Assembly: GCF_003628555.1 (NCBI RefSeq)
Contig: NZ_CP021731.1
Span: 558,001 to 622,000, forward strand
Length of the DNA stretch: 64,000 nucleotides
Direction of reading: 5' to 3'
From: Azoarcus sp. DN11
GTDB taxonomy: Bacteria; Pseudomonadota; Gammaproteobacteria; Burkholderiales; Rhodocyclaceae
Below the pieces are notes generated by a model that was not told where the DNA came from, searched no databases, and worked only from the letters and a program-made list of their open reading frames with translations. This document shows positions 41,944-57,005 of the stretch, in pieces (the stretch's first letter is position 1; each line of letters begins with the position of its first letter). The translations under genes and the position numbers were made by a program.

Positions 41944-43346
41944 TGCTGGCCTCGCTTGCCTTGCCACAGTTCGAGGAAGGTGCGCCCCGCCGGCGCCGGC
42001 AGGTCGCGCACGTCGGTCCAGCCGCTCGCGAGCGGCAGGCGGCGGATGCTGCCGTTCCTGGCGATCGCCGACAGGAAGCGCGCGCCGACCTGTTCGAGCG
42101 CGTGATAGAGCTTCGGCCGCGTCGCGACGTAGCGCCATACCTTGAGCGCGCGCTTCTGCATCACCGGCGTGAGGTCCTGCTGGTGCTGCATGTGGCGCAG
42201 CTCGCGCAAGAGGTCCGGCAGCGGAATCTTCACCGGGCACACGGACGCGCAGCGGCCGTTGAGGGTGCACGCGTTGGGCAGGTCGTAGGCGTTGTCGAGC
42301 CCCTTGATGAGCGGCGTGAGCACCGAGCCCATCGGGCCGGGATACACCCAGCCGTAGGCGTGGCCGCCGACCGCGCCATACACCGGGCAGTGGTTCATGC
42401 ACGCGCCGCAGCGGATGCAGCGCAGCATGTCCTTGAAGCGCCCGGCGAGCATCTTCGAGCGGCCGTTATCGACCAGCACGACGTGGTACTCCTCCGGGCC
42501 GTCGAGGTCGTCGGCGCGGCGCGGGCCGGTCGAGATCGTCGTGTAAGTCTCGGTCTCCTGGCCGGTCGCGCTGCGGGCGAGCAGGCGCAGGAAGAGCGTC
42601 GCGTCATCCAGCGTCGGCACCACGCGCTCGATGCCGGAGGTGACGATGTGCACCTTCGCGAGCGTCTGCGTCAGGTCGCCGTTGCCCTCGTTGGTGACGA
42701 TGATCGACGAGCCGGTCTCGGCGACGAGGAAGTTGCCGCCGGTGATGCCGACGTCGGCGCGGAAGTACTTGTCGCGCAGCACGAGGCGCGCCTCATTGAC
42801 GAGATCCGGCACCTCGGTCTTCCTCGGTCCGCCGTGGGCGGCCTCGAAGAGATCGGAGACTTGGTCCTTGGTCTTGTGCACGGCCGGCGCGATGATGTGC
42901 GAGGGCGGCTCGTGCGCGAGCTGGATGATGTATTCGCCCAGATCCGTCTCGACGACCTCCATGCCGTTGTCGATCAGCGCCTCGTTCAGGGCGATCTCCT
43001 CGGACACCATCGACTTGCCCTTCGTGACGGTCTTCGCGTTCACGCGCTTGCAGATGTCGAGGATGATGTTGCGCGCCTCCTCGGCGTCGCGCGCCCAGTG
43101 CACGTGGCCGCCCGCGGCCGTCACCGCCGCCTCGTAGCGTTCGAGGTAGTGGTCGAGATTGCCGAGGATGTGGTTCTTGGTGTTCTTCGCTTCTTCGCGC
43201 AGCTGCTCGAACTCCGGCAACTCCGCCGCCTGCTGCGCGCGCTTGCCGACGAAGCCGCCGCGCGCCTTGCCGAGCGCCTGCTGCAGGCTCGCGTCGTGGA
43301 TCGCAAAGACCGCGCGGTCCTTGAATTCCTTCGAGCGGATCTCCAT
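41940..43346 (-). CDS. lutB: L-lactate utilisation iron-sulfur protein LutB
   Basis: A 468-residue protein with an N-terminal LUD domain (about 65-290; GKSMVSEEIALNEAL, TGGNFLVAETGSSIIVTNEGNG) and a ferredoxin-like domain with two 4Fe-4S motifs: CIRCGACMNHCPVYG near 309 and CTLNGRCASVCPVKI near 360. A C-terminal DUF3390-like tail follows. It couples lactate oxidation to the electron transport chain with LutA and LutC. Its start overlaps the lutA stop by one base (TGATG). Confidence 0.93.
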   Translation of the reverse strand: MEIRSKEFKDRAVFAIHDASLQQALGKARGGFVGKRAQQAAELPEFEQLREEAKNTKNHILGNLDHYLERYEAAVTAAGGHVHWARDAEEARNIILDICKRVNAKTVTKGKSMVSEEIALNEALIDNGMEVVETDLGEYIIQLAHEPPSHIIAPAVHKTKDQVSDLFEAAHGGPRKTEVPDLVNEARLVLRDKYFRADVGITGGNFLVAETGSSIIVTNEGNGDLTQTLAKVHIVTSGIERVVPTLDDATLFLRLLARSATGQETETYTTISTGPRRADDLDGPEEYHVVLVDNGRSKMLAGRFKDMLRCIRCGACMNHCPVYGAVGGHAYGWVYPGPMGSVLTPLIKGLDNAYDLPNACTLNGRCASVCPVKIPLPDLLRELRHMQHQQDLTPVMQKRALKVWRYVATRPKLYHALEQVGARFLSAIARNGSIRRLPLASGWTDVRDLPAPAGRTFLELWQGKRGQQ

Positions 43347-44131
43347 CAGTCGGCCTCCTTCGCCGCGCCCGCGAGGCCGGGGCCGTCGGCGAGGCCCGCA
43401 AGCACTTCCGCGGTGTGGAACACCTTCACCGGCGCGTGAATGCGCTTCAGGCGTCCGGCGATGTTCATCAGGCAGCCGAGATCGCCGCCGACCAGCGTGT
43501 CGGCGCCCGAGGCGAGGATGTTCCTGACCTTGTCCTCGACCATCTTCTCGGAGATCTCCGGGTACTTCACGCAGAAGGTGCCGCCGAAGCCGCAGCACAC
43601 CTCGCTGTCCTCCATCTCCTTGAGCTTGAGGCCGGCGACGTCGCCCAGCAGGGCGCGCGGCTGGCCCTTGATGCCCAGCCCGCGCAGGCCCGAACAGGAG
43701 TCGTGGTAGGTCACGGTGCCGTCGTAGCGGGCGTCGGCGGGCGCGGCGTGCAGCACGTCGGCGAGGAAGGACAGCAGCTCCCAGCTCTTCTCGGACAGCG
43801 CCTGCGCGCGCGGCCGCCACACGTCGTCGTTCTGGAACAGCACCGGGTAATCGTGGCGGATCGTCGCCATGCACGAACCGGACGGGCCGACGATGTAGTC
43901 GTAGTGCTCGAAGGCCTCGATCACCTGGCGCGCGAGCGCGCGCGCGGCGTCGTAGTCGCCGCTGTTGTAACCCGGCTGGCCGCAGCAGGTCTGGTTCGCC
44001 GGCACCTCGACGGTACAGCCGGCGTCTTCGAGCAGCTTCACCGCCGAGAATCCGACGTTCGGGCGGAATACGTTCATCAGACAGGTGGCGAACAGTCCGA
44101 CGCGCGGCCCGCGGGTGGGCGTTTCGGTCAT
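43346..44131 (-). CDS. lutA: L-lactate utilisation (Fe-S)-binding protein LutA
   Basis: A 261-residue CCG-domain protein, first gene of lutABC. It has two cysteine-rich domains of the heterodisulfide-reductase type: CCGQPGYNSG near 49 with a preceding Cys17, and CCGFGGTFCVKYPEIS near 180 with YHDSCSGLRGLGI near 143. It transfers electrons from L-lactate oxidation. GGAG lies ten or so bases before the ATG. A TGTTAACAT element 40 bases upstream is a candidate promoter. Confidence 0.93.
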   Translation of the reverse strand: MTETPTRGPRVGLFATCLMNVFRPNVGFSAVKLLEDAGCTVEVPANQTCCGQPGYNSGDYDAARALARQVIEAFEHYDYIVGPSGSCMATIRHDYPVLFQNDDVWRPRAQALSEKSWELLSFLADVLHAAPADARYDGTVTYHDSCSGLRGLGIKGQPRALLGDVAGLKLKEMEDSEVCCGFGGTFCVKYPEISEKMVEDKVRNILASGADTLVGGDLGCLMNIAGRLKRIHAPVKVFHTAEVLAGLADGPGLAGAAKEAD

Positions 44132-44366
44132 GTGGGATATCTCCGCTTCTTGTTCGGGATGGGTGGCGCGATGTTAACAGGGGCCGCCGCGCCGCGCGGC
44201 GAGGGATTTTCAGCGCTGCGATGAGCCTGATTCATGTGCCTCGCAGCATAGCAGCTGGTGCCGGACCGTTCACCGCGCTCAGGGTTTTCCCGATGCCATG
44301 CGCGGCCACCCGTGCCCTCAGGCGCCATGCGTGGCACACTGCGCCCTTCGTTTCGGGATCGGGTTC
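44132..44366. promoter_or_regulatory. Divergent lutABC / DMT-transporter intergenic region with candidate lut -10
   Basis: The 235-base gap separates lutA (leftward) from the EamA transporter (rightward). On the minus strand TGTTAACAT (revcomp of 44171-44179) is an extended -10-like element for lutABC, about 40 bases ahead of the ATG. No gene is supported here; the short open frames have no ribosome-binding site or recognisable content. Confidence 0.4.
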
Positions 44367-45335
44367 ATGCTGGCTGGTTTGCTCGCCGCGCTGGGTGCGG
44401 GGCTGTTGTGGGGACTGGTGTTCGTCGTGCCGCTGATGCTCGGGGATTACCCCGGCATCGCACTCGCGTTCGGCCGCTACATCGCCTTCGGCGTGCTGGC
44501 GCTGGCGCTGGCATGGTTCGACCGCGCGGCGCTGATGCGCCTCACGCGCGCCGACTGGATCGAGGCCGGCAAGCTCGCGCTGATCGGCAACCTTGTCTAC
44601 TACTCCACGCTCGCGAGCGCGATCCAGCTCGCCGGCGCGCCGGTGCCGACGCTGATGATCGGCACGCTGCCGGTCGTCATCGCGATCTGCGCGAACCTCG
44701 GCGAACGCCGCGCGGGCAACGCCGCTGGGGCGGTTGCGTGGCGGCGCATTGCGCTGCCGCTCGCGGTGATTCTCGGCGGACTGCTGGTGGTGCACTTCGA
44801 TCCCGCCGCGCATGCGGCCGCAGCGGCGGGGGGCGCGGCGCAGGACGGGCCGCGCTACGTGCTCGGGCTGTTGCTCGGCGTCGCGGCCGTGGCGTCGTGG
44901 ACCTGGTACCCGATCCGCAACGCCCGCTGGTTGCGCGCGCGCGAGCCGGGGCTCGCACGGCCGTGGGCGACCGCGCAGGGGCTCGTGACGCTGCCGCTCG
45001 CGCTCCTTGGCGCCGCCGGCTTCGCGCTGTGGCAGGGCGTCACTGCGCCGGCGGACGTGTTCGATTGGCCTTTCGGGCCGCGGCCCGCAGCCTTCGTCGG
45101 CCTGATGCTGCTCGTGGGCCTCGCCGCATCCTGGCTCGGCACCCTGTTGTGGAACCGCGCGAGCCACCTGCTGCCGCCCGCGCTTGTCGGCCAGCTCATC
45201 GTGTTCGAAACTTTGTCGGCGCTGCTCTATGCTTTCCTGTGGTACGGGCGCTGGCCCAGCGTGGGCGAGGCGGTCGGCATCGTGCTGCTGGTTGTCGGCG
45301 TGCTGTTGGGGGTACGCGTGTTCCGTCCGGCCTGA
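44367..45335 (+). CDS. EamA/DMT-superfamily transporter
   Basis: A 322-residue inner-membrane protein of about ten helices arranged as two EamA repeats (about 1-140 and 155-320), typical of the drug/metabolite transporter superfamily that exports amino acids and other small metabolites. The first repeat starts LAALGAGLLWGLVFVVPLML; the second has LLVGLAASWLGTLLWNRASHLLP near 250. The ATG at 44367 begins the first helix; an upstream ATG at 44298 would add a non-hydrophobic Cys/His-rich extension. Substrate unknown. Confidence 0.85.
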   Translation: MLAGLLAALGAGLLWGLVFVVPLMLGDYPGIALAFGRYIAFGVLALALAWFDRAALMRLTRADWIEAGKLALIGNLVYYSTLASAIQLAGAPVPTLMIGTLPVVIAICANLGERRAGNAAGAVAWRRIALPLAVILGGLLVVHFDPAAHAAAAAGGAAQDGPRYVLGLLLGVAAVASWTWYPIRNARWLRAREPGLARPWATAQGLVTLPLALLGAAGFALWQGVTAPADVFDWPFGPRPAAFVGLMLLVGLAASWLGTLLWNRASHLLPPALVGQLIVFETLSALLYAFLWYGRWPSVGEAVGIVLLVVGVLLGVRVFRPA

Positions 45336-45356
45336 CCGGATCCTGGGGAGAAGGCT

Positions 45357-45737
45357 GTGTTTGCTCTGATGGCGGCCGATTTCGTCGTGCTGATGCACGC
45401 GCTTTTCATCGCCTTCGTGGTATTCGGAGGCTTGCTGACGATCCGCTGGCCGCGCCTGGCGTGGGCGCATCTACCCGCCGCTGCATACGGGGCCGGCATC
45501 GAGCTGATCGGCTGGACCTGCCCGCTGACGCCGCTGGAGAACGCGTTGCGGCGGGCAGCGGGCGGCGGCGTCGAGCTTCAGGGGGGATTCGTCGAGCACT
45601 ACCTGATCCCGCTGATCTATCCGCCGGGACTCACGCCCGCGGTGCAGGCGGTGCTCGGGTTCGCCGTCGTGGCGGCCAACGTGGCGGTGTACGGAATTGT
45701 CGCCCTGCGTCGGCAGCGGCGCAGGGCGACCGATTGA
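45357..45737 (+). CDS. DUF2784 family membrane protein
   Basis: A 126-residue protein with three to four hydrophobic segments. Diagnostic DUF2784 features are ADFVVLMHALFIAFVVFGGLL (about 6-26), IELIGWTCPLTPLEN near 49 and EHYLIPLIYPPGLT near 80. Function unknown. The GTG start at 45357 has a strong GGGGAGAAGG ribosome-binding site. It follows the EamA gene by 21 bases and is probably co-transcribed. Confidence 0.85.
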   Translation: MFALMAADFVVLMHALFIAFVVFGGLLTIRWPRLAWAHLPAAAYGAGIELIGWTCPLTPLENALRRAAGGGVELQGGFVEHYLIPLIYPPGLTPAVQAVLGFAVVAANVAVYGIVALRRQRRRATD

Positions 45738-45762
45738 GCGGCGCCCTCGTGGGGCGCGGGAC

Positions 45763-45936
45763 TCAGTGGGGTTGGGGGCTGGAGCCGATCAGGAGGTCGA
45801 GCACGGCGTTGGCGAGGCGGGCGACGATGCGCTTCGTGCGCTGCCAGCCGGCGACGAACAATTGGCCGAGCGCCTCGTTGCGCCTGCGCTGGGCTTCACG
45901 GATATAGCCCTGATAAAACAGATAGTCCTTGTCCAT
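45763..45936 (-). CDS. 57-residue small protein, function unknown
   Basis: An unannotated small gene read directly from the minus strand. The ATG at 45934-45936 is preceded by a perfect AAGGAG eight bases upstream. The product begins MDKDYLFYQGYIREAQRRRN, followed by EALGQLFVAGWQRTKRIVAR and LANAVLDLLIGSSPQPH. It is likely an amphipathic, basic helix (about 12-50) and has no signal peptide. It is divergent from the LysR gene at 46054, and the palindrome TTGTTGCATCGCAACAA (45996-46012) sits in the shared promoter region. I do not recognise the family; a phasin-like or membrane-surface role is possible but unproven. Confidence 0.7.
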   Translation of the reverse strand: MDKDYLFYQGYIREAQRRRNEALGQLFVAGWQRTKRIVARLANAVLDLLIGSSPQPH

Positions 45937-45995
45937 GTTGCGGCTCCTTGGCGTTTGAGCCCGTCGTGAGGGCCTGGAAGCGACTGTACGGATAT

Positions 45996-46012
45996 TTGTT
46001 GCATCGCAACAA
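45996..46012. promoter_or_regulatory. 17-bp palindromic operator candidate, site A
   Basis: TTGTTGC, ATC, GCAACAA: perfect seven-base arms with a three-base centre, lying between the 57-aa gene and the divergent LysR gene. On the minus strand it would overlap the -35 of a TACAGT -10 ahead of the small gene. It also fits the T-N11-A form of LysR boxes. A site of the same architecture occurs at 50134-50150. Confidence 0.6.
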
Positions 46013-46053
46013 GCGATCGTTCATCATGCGACGCCTTAGAAAATTTCATCCGT

Positions 46054-47022
46054 ATGCCGGCCCGCCTTCCTCCACTCAACGCCCTGCGCGCCTTCGAGAT
46101 CGCTGCGCGACACCTTAGTTTCAAGCTCGCCGCCGAGGAGCTCTCGGTCACGCCGACTGCGATCAGCCACCAGATCCGCGGGCTCGAGGACGACCTCGGC
46201 GTGCCGCTGTTCCGGCGCCTCACGCGCGCGCTCGAACTGACGCCCGAAGGCGAGGCGATGCTGCCCAAGCTGCGCGAGGCGATGAGCGCGATCACCGCGT
46301 CGGTCGAAACGGTGCGCGCGATGCGGCCGGTGAGCCGGCTGTCGGTCGTGGCGCCGCCGTCGTTTGCGTCGCGCTGGCTCGTGCCGCGGCTGCAGGGCTT
46401 CGCCGAGACGCATCCCCAGGTCGAGCTGCACCTGGCGAGCGCCACGCGGGCGATCGACGGTGTCGAAGCGGGCGGTCTCGGCATCGACCCGCCGGCGCCG
46501 CGCGCCGAAGGGGCGCAGCTGTGGATCCGTTTCGGCTCCGGGCGCTACCCCGGCTACCGCAGCGAGCTGCTCGTCGAGCCCGAATACACGGCCGTCTGCA
46601 GCCCGGCGCTGCTGCGCGCGAAGCTGCCGCTGCGCGAGCCCGCCGACCTGAGACGCCACACGCTGATCTACGACGACACGGTGCCCGACACGCGCGAGCG
46701 GCCGACCTGGCCCGAATGGCTCGCCGCCGCGGGCGTCAGCGGCATCCGCACCGCCGGCCTGCATTTTGGCGACTCCGGCCTCGCGATCGCGGCGGCGCTC
46801 GACGGCCTCGGCATCGCGCTGCTGTCGAAGCCGCTCGTCGCCGCCGAAGTCGCGGCCGGCCGCCTCGTCGTGCCCTTCGCGATCAGCGTGCGGCGGCGCT
46901 TCGCGTACTACCTGGTCACGCAGGACGCCGTCCCCGACGCCCTGCCGACCGCAGCGTTTCGCGCCTGGCTGCTCGACGAGGTGCGCCGCGACGCCGCGCT
47001 CGCCGGCATGCGGCACGCGTGA
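46054..47022 (+). CDS. LysR-family transcriptional regulator (GcvA-like)
   Basis: A 322-residue regulator with an N-terminal winged HTH (about 7-65; [19 protein letters not shown] and [22 protein letters not shown], both GcvA-typical) and a periplasmic-binding-like effector domain (about 90-300; [18 protein letters not shown] near 165). It is divergent from the 57-aa gene and the palindrome between them is the natural candidate operator. The target genes cannot be fixed from the sequence; the small gene is the simplest proposal. Confidence 0.88.
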   Translation: MPARLPPLNALRAFEIAARHLSFKLAAEELSVTPTAISHQIRGLEDDLGVPLFRRLTRALELTPEGEAMLPKLREAMSAITASVETVRAMRPVSRLSVVAPPSFASRWLVPRLQGFAETHPQVELHLASATRAIDGVEAGGLGIDPPAPRAEGAQLWIRFGSGRYPGYRSELLVEPEYTAVCSPALLRAKLPLREPADLRRHTLIYDDTVPDTRERPTWPEWLAAAGVSGIRTAGLHFGDSGLAIAAALDGLGIALLSKPLVAAEVAAGRLVVPFAISVRRRFAYYLVTQDAVPDALPTAAFRAWLLDEVRRDAALAGMRHA

Positions 47023-47095
47023 TGCGGTCGCCAGCCCCTTGCCTCTCTTCCCCTGCCCGATTGAACCGAACGACGGCACGGAATCTCTGAATACA

Positions 47096-49349
<2,254 letters not shown>

Positions 49350-49357
<8 letters not shown>

Positions 49358-49976
49358 GCGGACATCCGCCGTGGCGGGGCAGGGCGCCGTGCCCGACGCG
49401 GCAGACTGCACCGAAGGAGGCTGGGTCGACGCTGCACTGCGCTGCCCGTCGCCGAATTGCGACGCCCGCCCGCCGGGTACGGACGTCACGCTGATCGTCG
49501 TCCACGCGATCAGCCTGCCGCCCGACGAGTTCGGCGGCCCGGGCGTCGAGCAACTCTTCACCAACGCCCTCGACCCCGCGGCGCATCCGTACTACGCGGC
49601 CATCGGCCACCTGCGCGTGTCGGCGCATTTCTTCATCCGCCGCGACGGCAGCCTGCTGCAGTTCGTGCCGACCGACGCGCGCGCGTGGCACGCCGGCGTG
49701 TCGAACTGGCGCGGGCGCGAGCGCTGCAACGATTTCTCGATCGGCATCGAGCTGGAAGGCTGCGACACGCAGCCCTTCGACGCGGCGCAGTACGAACGGC
49801 TGGCGGCGCTGCTGCGCGAGCTGTGTGCGCGTCACCCGATCGAGGCGGTGACGGGCCACTCGGACATCGCCCCCGGGCGCAAGACCGACCCCGGCCCGTG
49901 CTTCGACTGGCAGCGTCTGCGGCTGGCGCTGGGGCGGCCGGAACTCGCCTGTGGCCCCCTGTCCGGCCCGCCCTGA
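49350..49976 (+). CDS. ampD: 1,6-anhydro-N-acetylmuramyl-L-alanine amidase AmpD
   Basis: AmpD cleaves the stem peptide from anhydro-muropeptides in the cytoplasm during cell-wall recycling. The 208-residue amidase_2 protein has the zinc His in [12 protein letters not shown] near 51, the [15 protein letters not shown] strand, AWHAGVSNW near 110, and [19 protein letters not shown] near 168 with the second zinc His, catalytic Lys and zinc Asp. The ATG at 49350 overlaps the ygiQ-like gene by eight bases. An N-terminal extension of about 40 residues precedes the domain. Loss of AmpD typically raises AmpC beta-lactamase where ampR/ampC exist; these are not in the window. Confidence 0.92.
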
Positions 49977-50388
49977 GGTCGCCAGCACAGTGCTGTTACA
50001 AATTTTGTGACAATTTTTTCACTTCTTGCGAAGGCCAGTCTGTGCGAGACTTCGCCACCTGAAGGAGGAAGGTGGGCCTCACTCGCAGCGTGCCTGCTTG
50101 ACCAAGCCCAATAAAATCAATAGAGTAGGGTTATTGCTGCAGCGCAGCAACGTATTTTTCAATTGTAGTTTTCAATAATTGGCAGCGGGGCGGCGCACGA
50201 TTCCGAACGGAATCGGCGTCTTGGGACAGCGCCGGAGAGCGCATCCGTCTCCCCGCCGGGCGTGCGGTCTGGTTGCGATCGCGCACTCGAACAACCACTG
50301 AAGACGTGATCTTCCGATCGACAGGCGAAGTCTGTCTGGGCGCTGCTGGCGCCGCGGTCGAGGGCATGGTCGCAGCAGGGAGGTACCG
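49977..50388. other. 412-base AT-richer intergenic region with several hairpins
   Basis: No supported gene. From left: AGCACAGTGCT palindrome right after ampD (49984-49994), an AT-rich stretch (about 50000-50030), an inverted pair GCGAAG/CTTCGC (about 50028 and 50050), CCACCT/AGGTGG (about 50055 and 50070), the 17-bp palindrome site B (50134-50150), and CGATTCC/GGAATCG (about 50198-50215). The rest up to 50388 is GC-rich leader for the transglycosylase. No T-tract terminator follows these stems. A small RNA or a long structured leader is possible. Confidence 0.5.
50134..50150. promoter_or_regulatory. 17-bp palindromic operator candidate, site B
   Basis: TTGCTGC, AGC, GCAGCAA: perfect seven-base arms and a three-base centre, the same architecture as site A at 45996. 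The inner part is CTGC-N3-GCAG, which resembles the published PhaR consensus of some PHB-producing bacteria. It lies 240 bases upstream of the transglycosylase gene. Confidence 0.55.
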
Positions 50389-51135
50389 ATGACTCACGCA
50401 ACTCGTCCTGGTCGCAGGCTTCACGACGCGGCCACGTTCTTCGTGCATTTCGTCCACGGCAGTCTGATCCTCACGGCGTTCGCGTTTGTCGCGTTCGCGG
50501 GAGCGGGTTATCTGCGCAAGGACCCTGTCAGCTATGCCGACCTCGGCCCCGGAGTTCTGGAGGCCGCGGCTGCCGGCGACACTGCGGAGCCCCCTGTCCC
50601 GGCGCCTGAACCGGCCGCGGAGGCGCCCGCCGAAACGCCGCGACCGAAGGTCGCGACGCCTGCGGGGGGGCTGTCGGCCGAGATGCGCGGCGTGCGCGAT
50701 TTCGTCGTGCAGCGCTACAACATCTCCACGCGTGCGCTCGAACCGCTGCTTGCGGCCGCCGAACGCAGCGGCCGCAAGCTCGGGGTCGACCCGCTGCTGA
50801 TCGTTGCGGTGATGGCGATCGAGTCCAGCTTCAACCCGTTCGCCGAGAGCCAGAACGGCGCGCAGGGCCTGATGCAGGTGATCCCGCGCTTCCATCTCGA
50901 CAAGATCGGCCGCAACGCCGGCGAGGATGCGCTGTTCGACCCGATGCTCAACATCCGCGTGGGCACGCAGGTGCTCGTCGAGGGCGTGCAGCGCTTCGGC
51001 AGCATGCAGGCCGCGCTGCAGTATTACGGCGGCGCCCTGAGCGATCCGAACGCGAGCTACGCGAACAAGGTGCTGGCGCTGCAGAAGCGCCTGCTCGCGG
51101 CCGCGGCACGCGCGAAGACGGGGGCCGGCGCCTGA
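50389..51135 (+). CDS. Membrane-anchored lytic transglycosylase (SLT domain)
   Basis: A 248-residue protein with an N-terminal transmembrane segment (about 20-42), a Pro/Glu/Ala-rich periplasmic linker (about 55-90), then an SLT domain (about 115-240). The catalytic Glu is in VAVMAIESSFNPFAESQNGAQG, split as VAVMAIESSFNP and GAQGLMQVIPRFH, and YYGGALSDPNASYANKVL follows near 215. It cleaves the MurNAc-GlcNAc bond of peptidoglycan with 1,6-anhydro product formation, the substrate type later handled by AmpD encoded just upstream. A GGGAGG ribosome-binding site fixes the start. Unusually long upstream gap. Confidence 0.9.
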   Translation: MTHATRPGRRLHDAATFFVHFVHGSLILTAFAFVAFAGAGYLRKDPVSYADLGPGVLEAAAAGDTAEPPVPAPEPAAEAPAETPRPKVATPAGGLSAEMRGVRDFVVQRYNISTRALEPLLAAAERSGRKLGVDPLLIVAVMAIESSFNPFAESQNGAQGLMQVIPRFHLDKIGRNAGEDALFDPMLNIRVGTQVLVEGVQRFGSMQAALQYYGGALSDPNASYANKVLALQKRLLAAAARAKTGAGA

Positions 51136-51186
51136 CGACGCGCGGGGGGCGCTTCCCGGCCTCCGCGCACGTCGTTTCCGGTGTCC

Positions 51187-52347
51187 TCAGGCGCGCATGC
51201 GCGCGATGCGCTCGATCGCTTCCAGCAGACGCTCGCGGCGGTTTGTGTAGGCGATGCGCAGATGGCGGCGCGGCTGGTTGTCGCCGAAATCCAGCCCCGG
51301 CGTTGCCGCGACCCCCGCTTCCTCGATCAGGCGGTGGGCGAGCGCTTCGCTGTCGTCGGCGAGGTGCGAGACGTCCGCATAGATGTAGAACGCGCCCTGC
51401 GGCTCCGCGCCGACGATGAAACCCAGCTCGCGCAGTGCCGGCAGCAGCGTGTCGCGGCGCTGTGCGAACTCGTGCCGACGGGCTTCCAGGATCGCTATCG
51501 TGGCCGGCGCGAAGGCCGCCAGCGCGGCGTGTTGCGCTGGCGTGGAGGGCGAGATGAAGAAATGCTGCGCGAGCTTCTCGATCTCGCGCACGTAGGCCTG
51601 CGGCGCGACGAGCCAGCCCAGGCGCCAGCCGGTCATCCCGAAGTACTTGGAAAAGCTGTTCACGACGAACACGTCGTCCATCGACTTCAGCACGGTGCTC
51701 GCCTCGACGCCGTAGGTCAGTCCCTGGTATATCTCGTCGACGATCAGCGTGCCTTGGTGTGAGAGCGCCGTCGCACGCAGCGCCGCGAGTTCGGCCGGGT
51801 CGAGCAGGGTGCCGGTCGGGTTCGACGGGCTCGCGACGACCAGCCCGCGCGTGCGCGCCGTCCAGGCGCCCGCGACCTGATCGGGCGTCGGCTGGTAGCG
51901 CGTCTCCGCCCCCACCGGCAGCGCCCGCGGCGCCCCTTCGAAACTGCGCACGAGGTGGCGGTTCGACGGATAGCCGGGGTCGGGCAGCAGCCACTCATCG
52001 CCCGGATCGGTTGTCGCGGCCAGCGCCAGCATCAGCGCGCCGGACGCGCCCGGCGTGACGATGATGCGCTCGGGTGCGACGTCCGCGTCGAAGCGGTCGT
52101 GGTAGAAGCGCGCGATCGCCTCGCGCAGCTGCGGCAGGCCGAGGGCGGCCGTGTAGTGCACGTCGCCGCCGGCGAGGAAGCGCGTCGCCGCATCGATCAT
52201 CGGCTGTGGCGTCGCGAAGTCGGGCTCGCCGACTTCCATGTGGATGATGTCGCGCCCCTGCGCTTCGAGCGCGCGCGCGCGGCGCAGCAGCTCCATCACG
52301 TGGAAGGGCTGGATGTCGGCAGTGCGGCGGGCGAGATGCGGTGTCAT
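51187..52347 (-). CDS. PLP-dependent class I/II aminotransferase
   Basis: A 386-residue fold-type I aminotransferase. The PLP Schiff-base Lys lies in [18 protein letters not shown] near 238, with SPSNPTGTL near 170, [11 protein letters not shown] near 208 (PLP-binding Asp and Tyr) and the substrate-carboxylate Arg in [13 protein letters not shown] near 370. N-terminal [13 protein letters not shown] is the aspartate-aminotransferase-like signature. It probably transaminates aspartate or aromatic amino acids; exact substrate unknown. It is downstream of pckG on the same strand, beyond an intrinsic terminator. Confidence 0.88.
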   Translation of the reverse strand: MTPHLARRTADIQPFHVMELLRRARALEAQGRDIIHMEVGEPDFATPQPMIDAATRFLAGGDVHYTAALGLPQLREAIARFYHDRFDADVAPERIIVTPGASGALMLALAATTDPGDEWLLPDPGYPSNRHLVRSFEGAPRALPVGAETRYQPTPDQVAGAWTARTRGLVVASPSNPTGTLLDPAELAALRATALSHQGTLIVDEIYQGLTYGVEASTVLKSMDDVFVVNSFSKYFGMTGWRLGWLVAPQAYVREIEKLAQHFFISPSTPAQHAALAAFAPATIAILEARRHEFAQRRDTLLPALRELGFIVGAEPQGAFYIYADVSHLADDSEALAHRLIEEAGVAATPGLDFGDNQPRRHLRIAYTNRRERLLEAIERIARMRA

Positions 52348-52390
52348 GCGTATTCCTCGGGGGGCGATCGATGTGAAATTGTAGGGGACG

Positions 52391-52424
52391 GAAAAAACAA
52401 AAGCGCCGACGCGCGGCGCTTTTG
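52391..52424 (-). terminator. Intrinsic terminator of pckG
   Basis: On the minus strand AAAAGCGCCG (52414-52423) and its complement (52399-52408) form a perfect ten-base stem with a five-base loop, followed by GTTTTTT (52391-52398). It ends the pckG transcript between pckG and the aminotransferase gene. The A/T flanks make it partly effective in both directions. Confidence 0.85.
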
Positions 52425-52456
52425 CTCGTTCAGCCGGCCGTGGCCGGCGGGCAGGT

Positions 52457-54305
<1,849 letters not shown>

Positions 54306-54631
54306 GATGGAAAACTCTCCAGATTGCAAAAGCGGTAAGCCGCCTGGAGCTCGCAGCCGCGCGTCCCGGGCGGGATTTTTGACGGGCCTTTGGACCTTCT
54401 TGTTGCGCCGTCGCTGCGGAAACTACTAGGGTAAACCGCAGTCGGCGAAAGCTTAATATTATGCCACGGCCGCGCGGCCGGCGGAAAATCCGCTTCGGCG
54501 TGGCCCGGCCGCCTGGCGCCGCTGCCCACCCGCCAGGCTGTCTCCCCGCCGCGATCCGCGGCATCATTACGGATTCGGGAGAATCCCCGGCGGCAGCCGG
54601 GAAACTGATTACAACAATTACGGGACTTCAA

Positions 54632-56908
<2,277 letters not shown>

Positions 56909-56930
56909 CGCAGCGCCCCGGGCAAACGCG

Positions 56931-56957
56931 GGTGCCGGCCGTTCACGGCCCGGCACC
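56931..56957. terminator. GC-rich hairpin between maeB and the patatin gene
   Basis: GGTGCCGGCCGT and ACGGCCCGGCACC form a near-perfect stem with one bulge and a two-base loop. There is no T run, so it may reduce read-through only with other factors, or protect the maeB mRNA end. Confidence 0.4.
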
Positions 56958-57005
56958 TGCGTGGCATCATCCCGGGGGAGTTGTCCGCAAGCGACCGGGG
57001 GCGCG

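Noticed and set aside
44232..44366. Longer N-terminus for the EamA transporter from the ATG at 44298
   Set aside because: The added 23 residues are Cys/His/Pro-rich and not hydrophobic; the first helix starts directly at the ATG at 44367.
50006..50023. CRP-like site TGTGA...TCACT upstream of the transglycosylase
   Set aside because: The half-sites are separated by eight bases rather than the six of the CRP/FNR consensus, and the region is simply AT-rich.
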